Positions 57,933-64,000 of a stretch of DNA of 64,000 nucleotides are shown in pieces. Each line of letters begins with the position of its first letter. Position 1 is the first letter of the stretch. Origin of the DNA: Tetrapyrgos nigripes (Eukaryota; Basidiomycota; Agaricomycetes; Agaricales; Campanellaceae); contig JAACJM010000100.1 in the NCBI GenBank assembly GCA_013368315.1, positions 124,001-188,000 of the forward strand, written 5' to 3'. A program made the position numbers and the translations under genes. Under the pieces are notes generated by a model. It searched no databases. It was not told the DNA's origin and saw only the letters and a program-made list of their open reading frames with translations.

Positions 57933-58695
57933 TGTCAGAAATCCTTGTCCCAGCCACCTTCAGCACATGCTGTACCCATGCAATCCTTCATATTTCCATA
58001 TCTGTCATTCTTACATCATTCACTGCCTAAGCTGAGAAACCCTCAGAGGGTTTTTCAATTATACCTATGTGTGCCCCTACCCTATTCTATTTCTGTTTCA
58101 TTTATTATGTCAATCATTCATTCCATTCATCGCTCCACATCTATATTCGTTGTTTAACATTTGATTTATTCATTCTATTCACTGTTTGGGACTCGCAATA
58201 GTTTAGTATATTAGTTATAGGAGCATCATAGTTAGTTGCAGAGTCTTGATACAGGAGTTGGTTTCACTACTCATATATAGGTAGTGTTTTCCTGTACTCA
58301 AGCCTCAGAATTGATCTTGTTGTTGTTTCCTCTTATTCTTCTCTGCTTGTTCTGCATTGCAAATTGAGGAATATGTGCACTATACTTGTGCACGGCAAAT
58401 CTAGTCAGACAGCTCTCTCATATCCTTCACAGGGATTCCCATTCTACATTCACCATCCATTGTTGTTCTCCTTTATCCAGCCCCCTGTTGTCATCTCAGT
58501 TGCCACAAAGGTGTGTAGATTGATCTGCCAGCAGCTTGGATTGTTGGTCTCATAGGCTTAGGGTTAGTGGGTGAGTAGTGTCACTCCCTCTCGCTGAAGC
58601 CACCCCTAGGTTCCAGACTCCTCCTGGGGCATTCTCCCCTCATTGATGAGCCCATTTGGCATCAAGAGGCTAGCCAGGCTCGAGGGTTCATGACA
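57933..58695 (+). repeat. 763-bp solo LTR nested in the transposase, duplication GTCCT
   Basis: TGTCAGAAATCC...GGTTCATGACA is flanked by GTCCT on both sides (57928-57932 and 58696-58700). Removing the LTR and one copy of GTCCT joins the transposase reading MDHYAED to HQDATY without a frame change. This confirms the boundaries. It belongs to a different LTR family from the 435-543-bp ones. Orientation is assigned from its pyrimidine-rich first half only. Confidence 0.9.
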
Positions 58696-59766
58696 GTCCT
58701 CTGCATAATGATCCATTGCAGAAGCCTTCATGTCATCACCTCCACCAAGTCTACACAACTTGGCCCACTGTAGTATTGACGAATAAGGGCCAGATTGACA
58801 TCCTCACCATTCACTGTCTTGCCAAAGCGAGTAACAAAATGAATCATGATCTTCTCATGTAGCAAGTTTGAGATTGAAGTAGATGGTTGTCAAGTCTGGT
58901 CTGCAAAGAAAGGTGTATTATATGATAGATACAGAGAATAGTGTAGAAAAGACTTACATTTGTCGTTAGTCAACTGAGTCCTTCCTCCAAGTTCCCCTTG
59001 CATATGAAGTGTCTCTTTCAAATTGTAGTTCATGATAAGAACAGAGAGCACTGCATAATCTGTCACATATTCATCAATGCATGCACATGGATACCATCAG
59101 CTTTTGATAGCTGGTCCAATACAATTACAGCAGCACTCCGTTGGAAATGACCAGTGTGTCCATGTGGGCCCAATCCACTTGATATGGTCAGGAATGTGTA
59201 AGAAGCCATGGATAGTCATGGAGCAGGCACTCATATGGCTGGGATTGTGTTGATAGTATAGTCTGCAAACTTCATGTTAGTGCAATGCAAAATTGAGTAG
59301 AACAGAATGATCACTGTACTTCTCAAATTCTTCTACCCAGGAAGCTATATCAGCCCTCAATTCTGGCAATTATGACCATTTGTATTCAAAGTCCATGCAA
59401 AAAATGACAATCTTCACAAAGTTGACAAAATGCTCGTAATAGACTTGCTTTCTGAAGCAGTTGTGAAGAAGAACTGGTCCCAGATGCATCATCCAGAAAG
59501 ACCATGAGTCAGCAGTACTTGCTTTCTTGCCAGCATCAGAGGCAATGTCTACCAGTCTCTGATCAAATGCAGATGGGATGAAGTTACCGCTGGCTGCAGT
59601 AGCAGCTCCTATGGCCTCCCATACTTCCTTCTTCAGCTCATAAGACCCTTTCCCTTCATCCAAATCCTTGAAAGAATTTGTCCACAAGTTAACGAGTATC
59701 TGTAGGATATTCTCGAACCACAGGTGCAGTGTGGAAAAATGAGCAATGATAGGCTGTGAAAGACAA

Positions 59767-60140
59767 AAGAGCCTGAGCAGATTGTGAGAATATTTGAAAT
59801 CTGCTCAGAAAAAAACCACTGAGAAGAGTTTGAGAAGATTTAAAATAATCTCAAAATCTTCCTGGCTTGGTATTCAATGAGAAGAGCAAGATCAATTCTA
59901 AGGAATCCTGGCAATCCTGCCTGCCACATGTGACAGAATACTATACAAACTCTTATTATGTAAATTGAACCTATGCACCACATGCTCAGGTAAATAGATT
60001 CAAAGCCAGCACATGGATCACACATGGCTGGCAGGATTCCCAGGATTCCTTAGGATTGCTTCACTCTTCTCATTATAATCTCAGACTCTTCTCATTGAGT
60101 ACAGGGCCAGGAAGATTTCTCAGAATCTTCTCAGGCTCTT
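59767..60140. repeat. long imperfect palindromic element nested in the transposase
   Basis: The outer ends AAGAGCCTGAG and CTCAGGCTCTT are inverse. The arms of about 150 bp share blocks such as AAGGAATCCTGG and CAATGAGAAGAG in inverse order. The centre is AT-rich. It separates the transposase pieces QLATQYGIALW and HFSTLHLWFEN; about 20 residues expected between them are absent or altered. A target duplication was not recognised. Confidence 0.65.
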
Positions 60141-61482
60141 CTCATTGAAAAGAGCCACCTATGTCCACAGTGCAATACCATATTGGGTAGCAAGTTGCTT
60201 GGACTGGGTAACAGTTGGTGCCATATCGACCTCTTCTGCCTGTGATTTGATTTCAGCATCTGTATGGAGAGGAAGATTGAGAGGGTCGTATTTCTTGATT
60301 TTGGATGCATCAGCTCATACAGCAGGATGCCGGGAGCAGTCTAGAGGTACATAGAGTGTGTGACCTCCAGGAGCTGCAATACCAGTGATCTTGCAGATGC
60401 AACAAGGGCGAAAACCATTGTGACCAACAAAGTGAACCAAAAATGACTTTGCCAGAATATTACCAAACAGCAGAATAAGATATGCATCAAATGCATGCAC
60501 ACCTCATTCCAGCTTCATCAACTCCTCCACAAGTGGCCATGAGAATGAGTCTGGGTCCTTGGGTTTGTTAGGCCCAGGAATGACACCAACACAAAGAATA
60601 TTCTTGACATGATTACAGAGCTCAAGTGGGAGGTTGTAGTTGTAGATGAGCAAGGGCCAACAAGTCTTGGTTCACCAATGCCAAGGCACAAAACCATCTG
60701 TTGATAGCCCAAGTGCAATGTCATGCTCATATTGGAAGAATTTGTGTGGAAAGGTAGTATTGCCAATGGTGACAGCTTTCTCACAGAGTGTCTGATACAG
60801 TTTGCAGTTGTAGATGTCATTGATGGTGTTAGGATTAGGATGGTAGTTGGGCCGGTACTTCATCTCTGTCATCATCGATGGGCTGTGGAAAAAGGAGATG
60901 AGTTGAGGAATGAGGGGAATATAACAAAACTGCTTCTGAGGGCATGTGGTGCCTGGGTGAAATCATGGCTCATTGCAGTACTCGCAATGGGTGTCATCAG
61001 CATGTGGGCTGACGAAGCAGCAACAAGAGTCGGTGCAACAATCATAGGGGACAGGCTTGAAGCAAGCAAGGAAAGTGGCTCAAGATTTTGTGACCTTCCA
61101 TGACTGGATATTCTCCAACTGAAAGGCAAAAGGAAGGGCCTCAAATATACTCAAAGTCATATATGTTTGGACTTTGAGTGAATAATGATGAAGTAGCGCC
61201 ACTTCATCTTCTGTGAGTTCTTGTATGGATGAACTTACCAAACTCAGCCAGTTCAGCTTCAACATCACCCCATATGATGTCCTCCAATGTGAGAGCTTCT
61301 AATACCTCCTCGTCAATTTTGGCATTCCAGTCTACACCATGCTCCTCATCAAGTAACCCATCCTCACTCCAAGTCTCCATATCCTCATCCTCATCTTCAG
61401 GGACATCTTCCACCCAAACAAACTTGGACCAGCAGAGAGGGACTGGTTCTGGAGATAGCTCATGAGTGATTGGTGTGTCCAT

Positions 61483-63443
61483 ATCAATATTGAAGGTGTT
61501 GACATCTATCTAGTGTTGTAAACGGTCCAGCTTGACTCCAGCTAGCTGTGGAGCTGAGCCAAATTTGAGCTGAGCCGAACCTGTCTAATGGCTCTGGCTC
61601 TACACGACTTGGCTCTGACTCGGTGCCAGCTTGAGTCGTCTTTTTGCTGCTTTTTTTCCAGAAATTTCTGTGTGACCCATCATGACGTGTTCCCTCTGCT
61701 GTCACTCAGTGCCGTCAGTTCCTCTGTCACCTCTGCCATCCACAACCTTGTGTTCTTGCATTCCATCATTTTTCCACCCACTGTTCAACTGCTGGGCAAG
61801 ACAGCAGCTTGTGTTGGAGAACAGGGTAGTGTATGCTCTGGAGATGAGGCTGTGGTGAGTCTATTTCCCTCTTCATGTATGCAACTACTGGTCCGAGAGT
61901 ATGCAGCCATGACCCTGGGGCAGCAAAAAGTGGTCCAGATGCTTTTCGTTATTCTTTCCTTTTCTCATCTGGACTGTCAGCCTGAAGCACATTCTTGTAA
62001 CCACCGTACCATCAATGCCCATTCATTACAGTCTCTGAAGATGAGTACATAAAGAGCTAGTGAGTAATACTATCTCAGGCTTCATTTTTCCCTTTTGAGA
62101 GCTCTTTTCGCTCCTTCAGCCTCTTGCAACAGTTTCTCTGTGGTTGGCCCTGGCCAGGTGATCTGCTAGTGTGTACTGTGGCCTTTCTTTTTTTCTTTTC
62201 TCTTGTAACCATGATCTAACAATGAATAATCACTTTTTAATCAAGGACAGATCACCAGCAGTCCTGTCTTTTGCAGGATTGGTTTGCATTGGAACAAACG
62301 TTGTTTCATCAAGGAGAGGGATACCGCCAGCTTGTATCCTCTTGTCTTAATCCTTCCATGTGACCCTTGGAGGATCGGTGTGTTGGAATGGATGCTACCT
62401 TTATTTTACAGGTTGGGTTTAGGTGTGTTTTTCTCTTATGATATCATTTTCTTCAGCCCGACTAATTCTTCATTCAAAAGCAGTGGCGATTTTGGTACAT
62501 CAAGTATCTCCAGTCAAACAATATTATGTCTGCTGCCTTCTACCACCCAGCACATTAGGTGGATTGCTCAACGTTGGATTTCACGCCAAGAACTGGTACG
62601 TGTCCCCATCCAGAATATTGTCAACTTCGCAGTCATTGGGGAGCTATCATCACCCACCCTCCTCCTTTGCCACTACCTGTGCCGAGTCAGCTACCCCCGT
62701 CATCATAGATAGCTAACTAGGTTACTCTCAGGTGACGTCTCGCCTGGGATCTTTAGATGTGTACATGTGCTAGTATTTACTATACCTTGCTTTAAGACAC
62801 ACGGCTGGGACGTTCTTCATATCCCTTCATTTTTTACATTTGTATCTACTTAGTTACATATGAGAATGATATGGTGACATGGAGTCACTTAGCCATACCT
62901 TCTTGCCCTTGAAGCTTTGGCTCTTTGAGGTAAGTTGAAGGGGCTTAGCTTTTTGTATTACAGTCCATGACTCCGTGTCGCCAGGACACGTTTTTATGCT
63001 TCTTTCTGATCAACCACCTTCCTTTCCTCCATCTCGAGCTCATTGCCAACTCTCTTTTCCTGCCGCTCTTCTCCCTGTACAATTACATGATATGTAATAC
63101 AGTGGTATGTCTTCTTTCTCTATCATAAGACCTTCGCAAATTCCTCAGGCCTGAGTCATAATCATGCACACAACCAGCAAATTCATTTTGCTGAACCTTG
63201 AATGTTGCGCAGCAAAGAATGTGAAAGAAACGAAGCATAGGTTCGCCATACTACATCCTTAAAAGGTTAATACTCTTCATTTTGCATTTTGAGCAGATAC
63301 ACACCAACACTGACTCCATTCTTGTTCCCTCTCCTTCCAGAGTTTGAAGATATCAAATGATGGAGATGGAAGCTCCCAGTTAAAGTAGGGTCGTTGAGAT
63401 TTGCTGGAGGATAAAGGCTTGATGGTTCAATTTCCAGACCCAA
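61483..63443. other. unassigned transposon-rich spacer
   Basis: At 61512 the sequence TAGTGTTGTAAACGGTCC followed by repeated GAGCTGAGCC and GGCTCTGGCTC blocks (to about 61640) resembles the terminal and subterminal repeats of fungal hAT elements. The opposite end was not found in the window. The frame at 61588-62052 is open for 154 codons but crosses these repeats and has no family motif. The remainder shows nothing recognisable. Confidence 0.35.
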
Positions 63444-64000
63444 ATGCCGCCGAAGAAGAAGAAAGACAATTCCAGTACTACCACTAAAGGTGTGTATGTT
63501 GTACACTCAAGCCTTATTCAAGTCATGCTTATAGTACCTATTTCTCAACAGCCAACCCTGCTCCTCCTCAGCCTCACCCTCGTCCTCGGAACATCACACA
63601 GCAAGGTGAAGCACAGCCAACACAAATGGTCACCTTTGTGCCAATTGTCACCTTTGCTCCCAACGGTAAGTGGCTTGCTTATAGCTTTGATATAATTGCT
63701 AATGCTCACCCTTCTGTAACAAATACAGATGACGATGACAGCCATGAAGACATTCCTGAATGACCCGACTCTCAACATGAACAACGACCCATGCTCCAAG
63801 ACATTCCTGAGATGCCTGAAACACTGACTCGTCGCCAACATGGAGAACAGCCATGGAATGCCCTCGAAGAAGGTAGACATTATTACTAGTTATTTTAGTC
63901 TATGTTCTAATTGTTTTTGCAGCTCTCACAATGTCAGATGGTGCATGTAAATCTTTTCAACTGTTTATTTTTTTAATCACTCAATTTTGTCTTCAGGTAA
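63444..64000 (+). CDS. 5' part of a gene running off the window, function unknown
   Basis: ATG 63444 opens a basic start, MPPKKKKDNSSTTTK (63444-63489). An intron with a GTGTGT donor leads to exon 2 (63552-63665), Pro/Arg/Gln-rich, ending VTFVPIVTFAPN. Exon 3 starts at 63729 with DDDDSHEDIPE and then meets an in-frame TGA (63761-63763), after which the same frame continues with PDSQHEQRPMLQDIPEMPET. The product is either a 65-residue protein or, more likely given the surroundings, the start of a damaged transposon gene. The splice phases agree for all three exons. Confidence 0.45.

Larger units (their letters stand above)
56981..61482 (-). pseudogene. Tnp2-type (CACTA-like) transposase, interrupted by nested insertions
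   Basis: On the minus strand the ATG at 61482 opens an acidic N-terminus (HELSPEP, VEDVPEDEDEDMETWSEDG). The usual agaric Tnp2 layout follows: ELTEDEVALLHHYSLKVQTY, YDCC...SCCCF with ECNEP-like Cys pairs (about 61040-60965), EHDIALGLSTDGFVPW, VGVIPGPNKPKDPDSFSWPL, GVHAFDAYL and VGHNGFRPCCICKITGI. Beyond the inverted-repeat element come LHLWFENILQILVNLW, EGKGSYELKKEVWEAIG, SFWMMHLGPVLLHNCFRKQV, YYQHNPSHMSACSMTIHGFL and GGGDDMKASAMDHYAED. Beyond the solo LTR the piece HQDATYIWVR runs into ELQAFYGQLQNIF and finally GRYEVLDMRGVQCLIGQVQV and the stop at 56981. There are several in-frame stops (for example after FVPWHW and after SRHPAV), so it is inactive. The flanking terminal repeats were not identified. 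Confidence 0.82.

Noticed and set aside
61588..62052. 154-codon open frame
   Set aside because: It begins inside the hAT-like subterminal repeats, has no homologous motif and no splice context.
1..64000. CRISPR arrays or prokaryotic operons
   Set aside because: Intron-rich eukaryotic genes; no spaced direct-repeat array of CRISPR type. The 120-bp periodic repeats are coding TPR units.

Overview
The window looks like genomic DNA of a mushroom-forming basidiomycete (Agaricomycetes). The genes are split by many short introns (mostly about 45-170 nt, GT...AG). The families are typical of that group: a sesquiterpene synthase, an aryl-alcohol-oxidase-like GMC flavoenzyme, a long F-box protein, an NB-ARC/TPR NLR, a secreted trehalase, a CRAL-TRIO/RhoGAP relative, a Ty3/gypsy chromovirus and an agaric-type Tnp2 (CACTA-like) transposase. 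No rRNA, tRNA or CRISPR array was found.

Layout. 1-6.3 kb: gene-poor, with short repeat ends and one odd S/Y/H-rich open frame. 6.3-7.7 kb (-): sesquiterpene synthase. 9.2-11.7 kb (-): F-box protein. 14.1-16.2 kb (+): PPxY-containing protein of unknown function ending in a CaaX-like CVIC. 17.9-20.5 kb (+): secreted GMC oxidoreductase with 12 exons and an Asn where the catalytic His is expected. 20.7-22.3 kb: hairpin MITE, solo LTR and an SDR remnant. 22.6-26 kb (-): NLR with about 13 near-identical 40-residue TPR units, cut by one TGA. 26-29 kb: gene-poor. 29.1-31.9 kb (+): trehalase. 32.6-35.5 kb (-): O-fucosyltransferase-like type II membrane protein. 36-38.3 kb: three small inverted-repeat elements. 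38.5-39.9 kb (-): NAD(P)-binding epimerase/NmrA-like enzyme. 40.5-42.4 kb (+): secreted metallophosphoesterase. 43.3-43.9 kb (+): small secreted protein. 44.6-45.7 kb (+): single-pass membrane protein. 46.5-48.9 kb (-): decayed CRAL-TRIO/RhoGAP gene.

From 48.85 kb to the end the window is a nest of mobile elements. It holds a solo LTR with a perfect 5-bp target duplication, then a 7.3-kb Ty3/gypsy element (543-bp LTRs, 5-bp duplication, dead pol). Next is a Tnp2-type transposase pseudogene of about 4.5 kb that itself carries a 763-bp solo LTR (duplication GTCCT) and an inverted-repeat element. A possible hAT terminus and the start of another gene follow. Most stop codons inside the gypsy pol are TGA at places where CGA (Arg) would fit, and about half of the LTR-LTR differences are CG versus TG/CA. 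This points to cytosine deamination.

The single-copy genes do not form an obvious pathway. The terpene synthase and the GMC oxidase are 10 kb apart with unrelated genes between them, so a metabolite cluster is only a possibility. Gene models were built by hand from splice signals, reading phase and remembered family motifs; no database search was run.
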